From Pseudomonadota bacterium (GTDB taxonomy: Bacteria; Pseudomonadota; Alphaproteobacteria; Acetobacterales; Acetobacteraceae), in the NCBI GenBank assembly GCA_021826485.1, contig JAKAZX010000032.1, positions 1 through 17,173 on the forward strand: a stretch of DNA of 17,173 bases, in the 5' to 3' direction. The notes below the pieces were generated by a model that had not been told where the DNA came from, did no database searches, and was given only the letters and a program-made list of their open reading frames with translations. Below are positions 7,598-14,924 of this stretch, one piece after another (the stretch's first letter is position 1; each line of letters begins with the position of its first letter). A program made the position numbers and the translations under genes.

Positions 7598-9009
7598 CGG
7601 CCCATCCCCAGCTCCCGGCCCGCATGGATGCTCAGGCCGCCATCCATCACCATCGCGCTGCCGGTCACGTAGCTCGCCCGGCCGGACAGCAGGAAACCCG
7701 CCGCCGCGGCCACGTCCGCCGCCTCCGGCAGCGGCCCGACCGCGAGGGCGTTCACCCGCACGCCACTGCCGCCCCATTCGCAGGCCATCGTCCGGGTCAG
7801 CATGCCCACCGCCGCCGCGGCGGCGCTGCCGCCCTCCGGCCCCATCCCGGCCGCCAGGCCGCAGGCGCCGGTCAGGTTCACCACCGCGCCGTAGCCCTGC
7901 CGCAGCATGATCCGCCCGGCGGACTGGGCGGCGAGGAACTGCCGGTCCAGATGGCGGGCGAGCTGCTCCGGCAGGCTCAGCGCCGCATCCAGCAGCCGGT
8001 CCGTCCCGGCGGCGTTGACCAGGCCGTCCAGGCGGCCGAACGCATCCCCGGCGGCGGCAATCGCCGCCTCGATGCCGGGGGCGTCGGCGGCATCTGCCGG
8101 CAGCACCGCGTCGCCCTGCGCTGCCAGGGCGTGCAGGCAGGCGGCGCCCAGCGGCGTGTCCGCGCCGGCGACCACGTAACCGCGCCGCCCCGGCGGCGGC
8201 GGCGCGGGCGGCGCGCCCCGCATCACCGGCGCATCGTCGCTGCCGCCATAGGCGGTGCTGCCGCCGTCCACGATCAGCAGGCCGCCCACCATCCCCCGCG
8301 CGCCCGGGCCGGCCAGGAAGGCGATCGCCTCCGCCATCTCCGCGGGCGTTCCCATCCGGCCGAGCGGGATGCGCCGCGCCGCCAGCGCCGGATCGACCCG
8401 CCCGCGGCGGATCAGCTCCTCCACCAGATCGGTGCGCGTGTAGCCCGGCGCGATCGCGTTGACGCGCACGCCCTCGGGCGCCCAGGCGCAGGCATGGCTG
8501 CGGGTGAGGCTGACGACCCCGGCCTTGGACGCGCTGTAGCCGTTGCGCAGCGGAATCGCCCGCAGCGCGGCGCCGGAGGCGACGTTCACGATCACCCCGC
8601 GCGCCCCGACCGTCGGGTGCGGCGCCTGCCCGGCCATCGCTTCCCGCGCGGCGAGGGAGGCGCGCTCCATCCCCACCAGGTTCACCCCGATCAGCCGCCG
8701 GAACGCCGCCAGCGTCTGCTCCGTCACCGGCGTGCCGCCGGCATCGATCACGCCGGCGTTGTTCACCAGCACGTCCAGCCGGCCGCAGCGGGCGATGCAG
8801 TCGCGCACCGATGCGGTGGCCGAGGCGGGATCGCCCATGTCGGCATGCAGCGCCGCGTGCCCGTCCCCGAGCGCCGCCGCCCGGGCGGTGGCGGCGGCGT
8901 GGTCGATATCGGCGATCGCCACGCGGTCGCCATCCGCCGCGAAACGCCGGGCCGTGGCCCAGCCGATGCCGGCCGCGCCGCCGGTGACGAGGACGACGCG
9001 GCCGGTCAC
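7594..9009 (-). CDS. Tandem two-domain short-chain dehydrogenase/reductase, second domain degenerate
   Basis: 471 residues made of two SDR (Rossmann) domains in one chain. Domain 1 (about 1-255) is complete: TGGAAGIG (9-16) for NAD(P), NNAG (83-86), Ser145, and the catalytic YSASK with Tyr158 and Lys162. A Pro-rich linker follows (about 266-276). Domain 2 (about 277-471) keeps the fold signature (NAAG 332-335, NALAVGP, the C-terminal VTGSAMVMDGG), but the cofactor loop reads AGADTPLG (281-288) and the YxxxK positions are Gly394 and Ala398, so it is probably catalytically dead. Domain 1 most likely oxidises a hydroxyacyl-CoA or alicyclic alcohol. Domain 2 may stand in for a partner subunit in an SDR dimer or tetramer (inference). 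The start is GTG; GTGA at 9006-9009 overlaps the stop of the preceding SDR gene, with no in-frame alternative upstream. Confidence 0.88.
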   Translation of the reverse strand: MTGRVVLVTGGAAGIGWATARRFAADGDRVAIADIDHAAATARAAALGDGHAALHADMGDPASATASVRDCIARCGRLDVLVNNAGVIDAGGTPVTEQTLAAFRRLIGVNLVGMERASLAAREAMAGQAPHPTVGARGVIVNVASGAALRAIPLRNGYSASKAGVVSLTRSHACAWAPEGVRVNAIAPGYTRTDLVEELIRRGRVDPALAARRIPLGRMGTPAEMAEAIAFLAGPGARGMVGGLLIVDGGSTAYGGSDDAPVMRGAPPAPPPPGRRGYVVAGADTPLGAACLHALAAQGDAVLPADAADAPGIEAAIAAAGDAFGRLDGLVNAAGTDRLLDAALSLPEQLARHLDRQFLAAQSAGRIMLRQGYGAVVNLTGACGLAAGMGPEGGSAAAAAVGMLTRTMACEWGGSGVRVNALAVGPLPEAADVAAAAGFLLSGRASYVTGSAMVMDGGLSIHAGRELGMGR

Positions 9010-9773
9010 AGGAAGCTGGTCGAGGTGCCGCCGTCCACCGGCAGGGTGGCACCGGAGATGAAGCCGCTGTCCTCGGACAGCAGGAAGCAGATGGCGCGCG
9101 CCATGTCCTCCACCGTGCCCAGCCGGCCGAGCGGCGTGCGGGCGATGCGGGCCGCGTCCTTCTCGGCGGTGCGGTGCTTCGCCGTCCCCTCGGTCGGCAC
9201 GGCGGAGGGCGCGATCGCGTTCACGCGGATGCCGCGCGGCCCGAGATCGACGGCGGCGGCGCGGGTGATGCCCAGCACGCCGGCCTTGATGCCGCTGTAG
9301 ACGATGGCGTTCGGCGCGGAGCGCAATCCGGCGGCGGATGCCACGTTGACGATGGCACCGCCCGCGCCCATCGCCTCCGCCGCCGCCTGGATGCCCCAGA
9401 TGACGGCGGTGAAGCCGATGGCGAGCATCCGCTCCACGGTTTCCGGCGCGATGTCCGGCAGCGACTGGTAGCGGACCCAGGCGGCGTTGTTCACCAGCCC
9501 GTCCAGCCGCCCGGCGGCGTCCGCGAGGTCCCCGACGGCGGCGCGCATCCCGTCGCGCGTCGAGACATTGCGCGCGATGCCCACCGCCCGGCCGCCGGCG
9601 CCCTCAAGCTCCGCGACGGCCTCCGCGACGAAGCCTTCGCGCAGGTCGTTCACCCCCACGGTGGCGCCGAGGGCGGCGAGGCGGCGGGCGGTCGCCCGGC
9701 CGATCCCGTGACCGGCCCCGGTGATCAGGACCGCCTTGCCCGCGAAGGGTTGGAATGCGCCGTCAGTGTTCAT
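9006..9773 (-). CDS. Classical short-chain dehydrogenase/reductase
   Basis: 255 residues, the normal length of a classical SDR. Cofactor loop TGAGHGIG (18-25), NNAA (95-98), catalytic Ser146 in NVASAAG, Tyr159 and Lys163 in YSGIK, then RVNAIAPS and the C-terminal GATLPVDGG. The protein should be cytoplasmic and catalyse NAD(P)-dependent interconversion of an alcohol and a ketone. Asp43 at the end of strand beta-2 (VGVND) suggests NAD rather than NADP, which would fit oxidation (inference from the family rule). The ATG at 9773 is preceded at 6 nt by GGGAAGG. It lies 25 nt downstream of the short acyl-CoA dehydrogenase gene and overlaps the double SDR start by 4 nt. Context suggests a 3-hydroxyacyl-CoA or ring-alcohol dehydrogenase; the substrate is unknown. 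Confidence 0.9.
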   Translation of the reverse strand: MNTDGAFQPFAGKAVLITGAGHGIGRATARRLAALGATVGVNDLREGFVAEAVAELEGAGGRAVGIARNVSTRDGMRAAVGDLADAAGRLDGLVNNAAWVRYQSLPDIAPETVERMLAIGFTAVIWGIQAAAEAMGAGGAIVNVASAAGLRSAPNAIVYSGIKAGVLGITRAAAVDLGPRGIRVNAIAPSAVPTEGTAKHRTAEKDAARIARTPLGRLGTVEDMARAICFLLSEDSGFISGATLPVDGGTSTSFL

Positions 9774-9779
9774 CGGTGT

Positions 9780-9786
9780 CCTTCCC
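9780..9786 (-). promoter_or_regulatory. Ribosome binding site of the single-domain SDR gene
   Basis: GGGAAGG on the minus strand, 6 nt before the ATG at 9773. It lies in the 25-nt gap after the short acyl-CoA dehydrogenase gene and supports this start. Confidence 0.7.
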
Positions 9787-9798
9787 GCCTGAGCGGTC

Positions 9799-10794
9799 TC
9801 AGGCATTCGTGTCGAGCAGGGCGGCGGCGATGGCGGCGTGGATGCCGGGGGCATCGCCCTGCGCCTCCACGCTGCGCACGCGGCGCAAATGGCGGTGCAG
9901 CGGCAGGTCCCAGGTGAACCCCATGCCGCCGTGCAGTTGCAGCGCGCTTTCGATCGCCGCCGGGCCGAGCCGGGCGGCGGCGGCGAAGGCGGCCTGCCTT
10001 GCCGGCAATGCCTCCAGCTCGTCTTCGGGCGCGAGGTCGAGGCAGCGGGCGAGCGCGCCGCGCAGGCTCTCCACCGCCAGCTTCTGCCGCGCCATCGCGT
10101 GGCGCAGCGCCTGGAACGCGACCAGCCTGCGGCCGAACTGCCGGCGCGCCGCGGTGTGCTCAGCGGCCATCGCGAGGCAGGTTTCGGCCGACCCCATGAT
10201 CGCGGCGGTCCGCAGCACCAGGGCGTCGGCGTCCAGCCGGGCGCAGGCGCCGGCGCCGATCTCGGCGACCGGCGCGGCACCGTCCAGCACCACGTCGAAC
10301 TCCGGCGCGTCCACGTCGATGCCGAGCCCGTCGCGGAGCGTCACCCCTGGCGCGTCGAGCCGCACCAGCGCCGCCCCCTCCGCCAGGCGCACCAGCACGG
10401 CATCGCAGCCCGCCGCGGCCGGCGCCCGGCCGACCGGCCCGTGCAGGCGGCCGCCCGACCGCGCCGCCATGCCCGCCCAGGCGATCGTCGCCGTCATCGT
10501 GCCGGCGGCGAGCGCCGGCCCCGCCGGATGGTCGGCGAGCGCCGCCGCCAGCAGCATCGTCTCGGCCAGCGGGAAGCCGAGCAGGCCGGCCGCCGCCGCC
10601 GCGATCACCGGCACCGCATGGTGCAGATCGAGACCCAGCCCGCCGGCCGCCTCGGGGGCGAGGATGCCGAGCAGCCCGGCCTCCGCCAGCAGCCGCGCCT
10701 GCGCCGGCGGCGCCAGCGCGGCGCAGGCCCGCACCGCATGGGCCGCCGTCGCGGCGAAGGCCGCCAGGTCCGCGTGCTCTCCAGCGCCGGTCAT
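9799..10794 (-). CDS. Short acyl-CoA dehydrogenase, probable non-catalytic partner subunit
   Basis: 331 residues, about 50-60 shorter than a typical acyl-CoA dehydrogenase. Seen: a divergent N-terminal helical domain; a middle beta domain; RRQFGRRL (217-224), where the FAD-binding Arg and Phe lie; and LHGGMGFTWDLPLH (287-300), the conserved C-terminal FAD-contact segment. The chain ends soon after, without the YEGT-like segment that carries the catalytic Glu in medium-chain enzymes. At the alternative base position (isovaleryl-CoA dehydrogenase type) I align Ala191. It therefore seems to lack a normal base. It follows the full-length acyl-CoA dehydrogenase gene with a 1-nt gap (TGA-G-ATG), with a GGGGGGAG ribosome binding site inside the end of that gene. 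This fits the alpha2beta2 acyl-CoA dehydrogenases known from steroid catabolism (FadE28-FadE29 type). Family firm, heteromer inferred. Confidence 0.85.
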   Translation of the reverse strand: MTGAGEHADLAAFAATAAHAVRACAALAPPAQARLLAEAGLLGILAPEAAGGLGLDLHHAVPVIAAAAAGLLGFPLAETMLLAAALADHPAGPALAAGTMTATIAWAGMAARSGGRLHGPVGRAPAAAGCDAVLVRLAEGAALVRLDAPGVTLRDGLGIDVDAPEFDVVLDGAAPVAEIGAGACARLDADALVLRTAAIMGSAETCLAMAAEHTAARRQFGRRLVAFQALRHAMARQKLAVESLRGALARCLDLAPEDELEALPARQAAFAAAARLGPAAIESALQLHGGMGFTWDLPLHRHLRRVRSVEAQGDAPGIHAAIAAALLDTNA

Positions 10795-10795
10795 C

Positions 10796-11992
10796 TCACT
10801 CCCCCCGCGGCAGTTGCAGGATCCGGTCGGCGATGATCCCGAGCTGGATTTCCGACGTGCCGGCGTAGATCGTTTCGGCGCGCGCGCGCATGTAGAGGTC
10901 GTTGAAGCGGGCGCGCGCCGCCCGCACCTCCGCCCCCGCGCCCGGCGATGCCTGCCCGAGCATTTCCAGCGCCAGGGCGGCGAAGCGCTGATGCGCCTCG
11001 CTCCAGTGCAGCTTCATCAGGCTGCCGCGGGCGCCGATCGGCTGGCCGGCGAGCAGCGTCGCCACCGCCGGCTCGACCAGCCCCTTCAGCACCGCGATGT
11101 CCACCACGGTATCGGCCAGCCGCCGGCGGTAGCCGCCATCCTCCAGCAGCCGGCGCAGCGCCGCGTCGGCGCGGCAGGCGCGCACCAGATGCGCCAGCTC
11201 GTTCTCGAACCGCCAGGCGCGGTACATGCGGTTGGTGGCGCGCTCGATCCCCAGCACGCGGATCGCGGTCGCCCAGCCCTCATCCGGCGCGCCCAGCGCG
11301 TCCTCGTGCGGGATCGGGACGTTGTCGAGGAAGACCTCGGCGAACCCCTCCTTGCCGTCGATCTGGCGGATGCCGCGCACGGTGACGCCGGGCAGGTCCA
11401 TACGCATCGCGAACAGCGCCAGCCCGCGATGCCGGTCCTCCAGCGGGCCGGTCCGCGCCAGCAGCAGGCAGCGCTGGGCATACGGGCTGGCGCTGGTCCA
11501 GACCTTCTGGCCGGACACGCGCCAGACATCGCCGTCGCGCACCGCGCGCGTCCGCAGCCCCGCCAGATCGGAACCGGCCTCGGGCTCCGAGAAGCCCTGG
11601 CACCAGATCTCCCGCATCTCCAGCAGCGGCCGCAGGTAGCGGTGCTTCTGCGCCTCCGTCCCGATGGCGAGGATGATCGGGCCGGCCAGTTCCTTGCCCA
11701 GCGAGTTGACGCTTTCCGGCAGCGCCAGACGGCCGATTTCCTGGTTCGCGATCAGATGCTCGCGCAGCGTCAGCCCGTGGCCGCCATACTCCGCGGGCCA
11801 GGTGATGCCGGCGAGCCCCGCGCGGTGCATCGCGGCTTCCCAGGCGCGCGCCTGATCCAGCGTCGGCGGGCGATGCTCCGGCCGGTCGGCCAGGAAGCCC
11901 GGCGGCACTGCGGCGGCCAGCCAGCGCCGCACATGCGCCCGGTAGGCGTCCCCGGACAGTCCCAGCGGCAGGGTGGCGGTGTCAGTGTCCAC
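10796..11992 (-). CDS. Acyl-CoA dehydrogenase, full-length subunit
   Basis: 398 residues, normal length. A FAD enzyme that introduces a C2-C3 double bond into an acyl-CoA and passes electrons to ETF. Seen: N-terminal helical domain with WPAEYGGHGL (65-74); the FAD/substrate loop CQGFSEPEAGSDLAG (131-145); VSGQKVWTSAS (159-169), with the flavin-contact Trp165-Thr166; and the C-terminal IYAGTSEIQLGII. The medium-chain catalytic Glu position (YEGT) is Ala here, but Glu250 in VLGIERATNRM aligns with the base of isovaleryl-CoA dehydrogenase, so the enzyme is probably active with the base in the alternative position. The start is GTG at 11992, overlapping the synthetase stop by 11 nt, with GGGAGAG 7 nt upstream. 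The next gene encodes a short partner. The substrate is unknown; branched or ring acyl-CoA is plausible. Confidence 0.92.
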   Translation of the reverse strand: MDTDTATLPLGLSGDAYRAHVRRWLAAAVPPGFLADRPEHRPPTLDQARAWEAAMHRAGLAGITWPAEYGGHGLTLREHLIANQEIGRLALPESVNSLGKELAGPIILAIGTEAQKHRYLRPLLEMREIWCQGFSEPEAGSDLAGLRTRAVRDGDVWRVSGQKVWTSASPYAQRCLLLARTGPLEDRHRGLALFAMRMDLPGVTVRGIRQIDGKEGFAEVFLDNVPIPHEDALGAPDEGWATAIRVLGIERATNRMYRAWRFENELAHLVRACRADAALRRLLEDGGYRRRLADTVVDIAVLKGLVEPAVATLLAGQPIGARGSLMKLHWSEAHQRFAALALEMLGQASPGAGAEVRAARARFNDLYMRARAETIYAGTSEIQLGIIADRILQLPRGE

Positions 11993-14120
11993 GGCGGCAC
12001 TCTCCCGCGGTGGCCGCCGGCACGATCAGAGCGTCCAGCGCCACCGCGCCCTGGCCCGCCGGCCGCACCAGCAGCGGATTGATGTCGATGGCGGCGACCG
12101 TCTGCCGATGCCGCGCGGCGAAGCGCGAAAGCGCGGCGATGGCGGCGGCGGCGGCCGGCAGATCGGCCCGCGGGGCGCCCCGCGCCCCGTCCAGCACCGG
12201 GAAGGCGCGGAGCGAGCGGAGCATGTCCAGCGCCTCCGCCTCCGTCACCGGCGCGGGGCGGACCGCCACGTCGCGCAGCACCTCGGCGAAGATGCCGCCG
12301 AGCCCGGCCATCACCACCGGGCCGAATACGGGGTCCTGGGTCGTGCCCAGGATCAGCTCCGTCCCGCGGCCGGCCATCGGCGCCACCAGCAGCCCCTCGA
12401 TCCGCGCGGCCGGCGCGGCGGCGCGGACGCGGCGCAGCATCGCCTCCGCGGCCTCCAGGACCGCGGCCTCCCCGTTCAGGTCGAGCGCGACGCCATCCAC
12501 CTCCGTCTTATGCGGCAGGTCGGGGGAGACGATCTTCAGCGCGACCGGGAAGCCCAGCGCCGCCGCTTCCCGCGCCGCCGCCTGCGGGGTTTCGGCCAGG
12601 CGTTCCGGCAGCACCGGCAGGCCGGCGGCGGCGAGCGCCCGCTTGGCGCCCGGTTCGCTGCGAATGTCATCGGCGGATAGCGGGGCGGGCGCGGGCGGCT
12701 CCGTCAGCACCGGCGCCGCCTGGCGGTCCAGGGCGTCTCGGATGCCAGCGAGGCCGGCCATCACCGCGCAGCACGCATCGACCCCGTCGGTGACCGGAAA
12801 TCCCAGCGCCGACAGTTCGGCCGCCGCGTCGGCCGGGCCGTGCATGCACAGCGCGATCACCCGATCGGGGAAGCGGGCGCGCGCCGCCCGCAGCGCCGCC
12901 ATGTAAACGCCGCGCAGCCGCGGCAGATAAAGCGCGGAGGAGACCAGCACGATCAGCGCATCGGTGGTGTCGTCGTCCAGCAGCGCGAACAGGATCTGCT
13001 GCAATATCTCCGGCCGGCTGGACATCAGCGCGGTCGCGTCCACCGGATTGCGCGGGGACGCATAGGGCACCACGCCGGTGATCCGCTGCCGGGTTTCCGC
13101 CCGCGGCTCGGGCAGCGTGAGGCCGGCGGCACTGGCCGCATCGGCCAGCAGCACCCCGAACCCGCCGGAGGCGACCAGCAGCGCCACCCGCCGCCCGCGC
13201 GGCAGACGCTCCGTGCCCAACGCGACGACCGCCTGGCCCAGATCGACAAGCTGCTCGATGCTGCGCACCCGCCACGCACCAGCGCGGCGGAACACCGCAT
13301 CGAACACCTGTTCGGACCCGGCGAGCGCCCCGGTATGCGAGGAAGCGGCCGCCTGCCCCGCCTCGGTCGCGCCGATCTTCAGCACGATCACCGGCTTGCC
13401 CGCCGCATGCGCCGCCGCCAAAGCCGCGATCAGCCGCTGCGGATCGCGGCAGGTTTCCAGCACGCACAGGATCACGCGCGTGGCCGCATCGCGCGCCATG
13501 AAGGCGATGCCGTCGGCCACGTCCACGTCGCACTCGTTGCCGGTGGTCAGGAAGCGGCTGATGCCGACGCCGCGCTCGCCCGCGAGCAGCATCGCGTAGC
13601 TGCCGAGATTGCCGCTCTGCGACACGATGCCGAGCGGACCGGCCGCCGGCATGCCGCTTTCCAGCACGATCGAGAAGGTCGCGATCGCGCGTTCGGCGAT
13701 GCTGACCGCGCCCAGGCAGTTCGGCCCGACGACGCGCATGCCGGACCGCGCGGCGGTCGTGCGGATGCGGTCCTGCAAGGCCTGCCCGGCTTCGCCCATC
13801 TCGGAAAAGCCGGAGGAGAGCACGACGGCGCTGCGCACGCCCTTGGCGGCGCAGGCGGCAACCGCATCCGGCACCGCCTCCGCCGTCACGGCGATGATGG
13901 CGAGGTCCGGCGCCTCCGGCAGGTCGGCGACGGCGGCGAAGGCGGGATAGCCCTGCACCTCCGCCGCGCGTGGATTGACCGGATAGACGGCGCCGGGGAA
14001 GCCGTGGTCGCGCAGGAACTTCACCGGCCGGCCGCCGATCTTTGTCGAATCCTGGGACGCGCCGACGATCGCGATCGCCCGCGGCCGGAACAGCGCCTCC
14101 AGCCCCGCGCCGAGCTCCAT
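11982..14120 (-). CDS. Fused alpha-beta ADP-forming acyl-CoA synthetase (acetate--CoA ligase family)
   Basis: 712 residues. ATP + acid + CoA gives acyl-CoA + ADP + Pi through an acyl-phosphate and a phosphohistidine. Domains in order: CoA-binding Rossmann domain (about 8-135; IVGASQDSTKIGG 18-30, VGPNCLG 131-137); succinyl-CoA-ligase-like domains (SQSGNLG 167-173; Glu222 in VLETCRDP; phosphohistidine His262 in SSHTGALAGSE); then an ATP-grasp domain (about 485-700; ALKIVSPDLPHKTEVDG 527-543, GLGGIFAEVLRDV 607-619, IDINPLL 678-684). This is the single-chain arrangement of the acetyl-CoA synthetase (ADP-forming) family. Inside an acyl-CoA dehydrogenase operon it probably activates the growth substrate or an acid intermediate rather than acetate; no AMP-forming ligase or CoA-transferase is in the window. 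Start ATG with AAGGGG 7 nt upstream; 1 nt after the hydratase-fold gene. Confidence 0.92.
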   Translation of the reverse strand: MELGAGLEALFRPRAIAIVGASQDSTKIGGRPVKFLRDHGFPGAVYPVNPRAAEVQGYPAFAAVADLPEAPDLAIIAVTAEAVPDAVAACAAKGVRSAVVLSSGFSEMGEAGQALQDRIRTTAARSGMRVVGPNCLGAVSIAERAIATFSIVLESGMPAAGPLGIVSQSGNLGSYAMLLAGERGVGISRFLTTGNECDVDVADGIAFMARDAATRVILCVLETCRDPQRLIAALAAAHAAGKPVIVLKIGATEAGQAAASSHTGALAGSEQVFDAVFRRAGAWRVRSIEQLVDLGQAVVALGTERLPRGRRVALLVASGGFGVLLADAASAAGLTLPEPRAETRQRITGVVPYASPRNPVDATALMSSRPEILQQILFALLDDDTTDALIVLVSSALYLPRLRGVYMAALRAARARFPDRVIALCMHGPADAAAELSALGFPVTDGVDACCAVMAGLAGIRDALDRQAAPVLTEPPAPAPLSADDIRSEPGAKRALAAAGLPVLPERLAETPQAAAREAAALGFPVALKIVSPDLPHKTEVDGVALDLNGEAAVLEAAEAMLRRVRAAAPAARIEGLLVAPMAGRGTELILGTTQDPVFGPVVMAGLGGIFAEVLRDVAVRPAPVTEAEALDMLRSLRAFPVLDGARGAPRADLPAAAAAIAALSRFAARHRQTVAAIDINPLLVRPAGQGAVALDALIVPAATAGECRRGH
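12000..12006 (-). promoter_or_regulatory. Ribosome binding site supporting the GTG start of the acyl-CoA dehydrogenase
   Basis: GGGAGAG on the minus strand, 7 nt before the GTG at 11992 and inside the 3' end of the synthetase gene. It supports GTG initiation and an 11-nt coding overlap. Confidence 0.65.
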
Positions 14121-14121
14121 G

Positions 14122-14895
14122 TCAGCGCCCCTTGAACACCGGCGGGCGCTTCTCCAGGAACGCCGACCGTGCTTCCAGCGCGTCCTCGGTCGCCGACAGC
14201 GCCATGGTGAAGTTCTGCTCGAACCGGTAGGCGTCGCGCTGCGGCATCAGCTCGACCATGTTGCAGGATTGCTTGGCGTAGCGGATGCCGAGCGGACTCT
14301 TGCCGGCGATCTCGGCGGCGATCGCCATCGCGGCGGGCAGCAGGTCGGCCGGCGCCGTCACCGCCTCGATGATGCCGCGGCGGTAGAGTTCCGCGGCAGT
14401 CAGCCGCAGGCCGGTGTACATCATGCGCCGCATCGCAGACTTGCCGAACAGCGTGCGCATCATCGCCGCGCCGCCGGCGAGGCCGACATTGATCTCCGGC
14501 ATGCCGAACACCGCATCCTCGCTGGCGAGGAAGATGTCGCAGGCCGCCATCAGCCCCATGCCGGCGCCCAGCGCCGGGCCGTTGACGGCGGCGATCACCG
14601 GCTTCGCGCATTCATGGATGGCGTTCGACATCTCGCGCGTCAGGCGGTTGTGGAAGTGGAACGCGCCGGCCTTGGTCCGGTCGGGCCGGTCGCGCAGGTC
14701 GGCACCGGCGCAGAACACCTTTCCCGCGCCGGTCAGCACCGCGACCCCGACATCCTCGCGCTCGGAAATCTCGTCGAACGCGGCGATGATCTGTTCGCGC
14801 ACGGCGCGGTTGACCGCATTCACCGGCGGCCGGTCCAGCGTGACCAGCGCGATGTGGCGATCCACCTCCAGCCTGACGGTCCTGTCCTCCGCCAT
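14122..14895 (-). CDS. Enoyl-CoA hydratase/isomerase (crotonase) family protein lacking one catalytic Glu
   Basis: 257 residues, standard crotonase length. The oxyanion-hole segments are present: KVFCAGADLRD (59-69) and VNGPALGAGMGLMAACDI (104-121). The second catalytic glutamate, equivalent to Glu164 of rat hydratase, is Glu134 in FGMPEINVGL. The first, equivalent to Glu144, is replaced by Gly114 in GAGMGLM. Loss of one Glu is known in crotonase-fold isomerases, hydrolases and decarboxylases, so classical 2-enoyl-CoA hydratase activity is uncertain. The likely role is double-bond isomerisation, hydration or ring/C-C cleavage of a CoA thioester made by the neighbouring synthetase and dehydrogenases. 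The ATG at 14895 has a perfect AAGGAGG ribosome binding site at 7 nt, the strongest in the window. It lies 29 nt after the lactonase gene and 1 nt before the synthetase. Family firm, reaction open. Confidence 0.88.
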   Translation of the reverse strand: MAEDRTVRLEVDRHIALVTLDRPPVNAVNRAVREQIIAAFDEISEREDVGVAVLTGAGKVFCAGADLRDRPDRTKAGAFHFHNRLTREMSNAIHECAKPVIAAVNGPALGAGMGLMAACDIFLASEDAVFGMPEINVGLAGGAAMMRTLFGKSAMRRMMYTGLRLTAAELYRRGIIEAVTAPADLLPAAMAIAAEIAGKSPLGIRYAKQSCNMVELMPQRDAYRFEQNFTMALSATEDALEARSAFLEKRPPVFKGR

Positions 14896-14902
14896 GCGGC
14901 GT

Positions 14903-14909
14903 CCTCCTT
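14903..14909 (-). promoter_or_regulatory. Strong ribosome binding site of the crotonase-family gene
   Basis: AAGGAGG on the minus strand, 7 nt before the ATG at 14895: a full match to the anti-Shine-Dalgarno sequence. It lies in the widest gap among the operon genes from the lactonase onward and may set higher expression of the downstream enzymes. Confidence 0.8.
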
Positions 14910-14924
14910 CGCTTCGATCCAGGT

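Noticed and set aside
6830..9052. A 740-codon minus-strand frame that could be read as one long protein ending in the CMD-fold sequence
   Set aside because: Only its last 255 codons (from the ATG at 7597) look like protein. The earlier part is out of frame with the double SDR gene and reads as Arg/Gly-rich noise.
7591..9300. 569-codon plus-strand open frame opposite the SDR genes
   Set aside because: Antisense shadow; the minus strand has two SDR genes with conserved motifs and a GTGA junction.
9755..12082. 775-codon plus-strand open frame opposite the acyl-CoA dehydrogenase genes
   Set aside because: Antisense shadow with low-complexity Ala/Ser/Arg content; the minus strand encodes two recognisable acyl-CoA dehydrogenases with overlapping starts and ribosome binding sites.
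12840..14135. 431-codon plus-strand open frame opposite the acyl-CoA synthetase gene
   Set aside because: His/Arg/Gly-rich antisense translation without motifs; the minus strand encodes a full ADP-forming synthetase.
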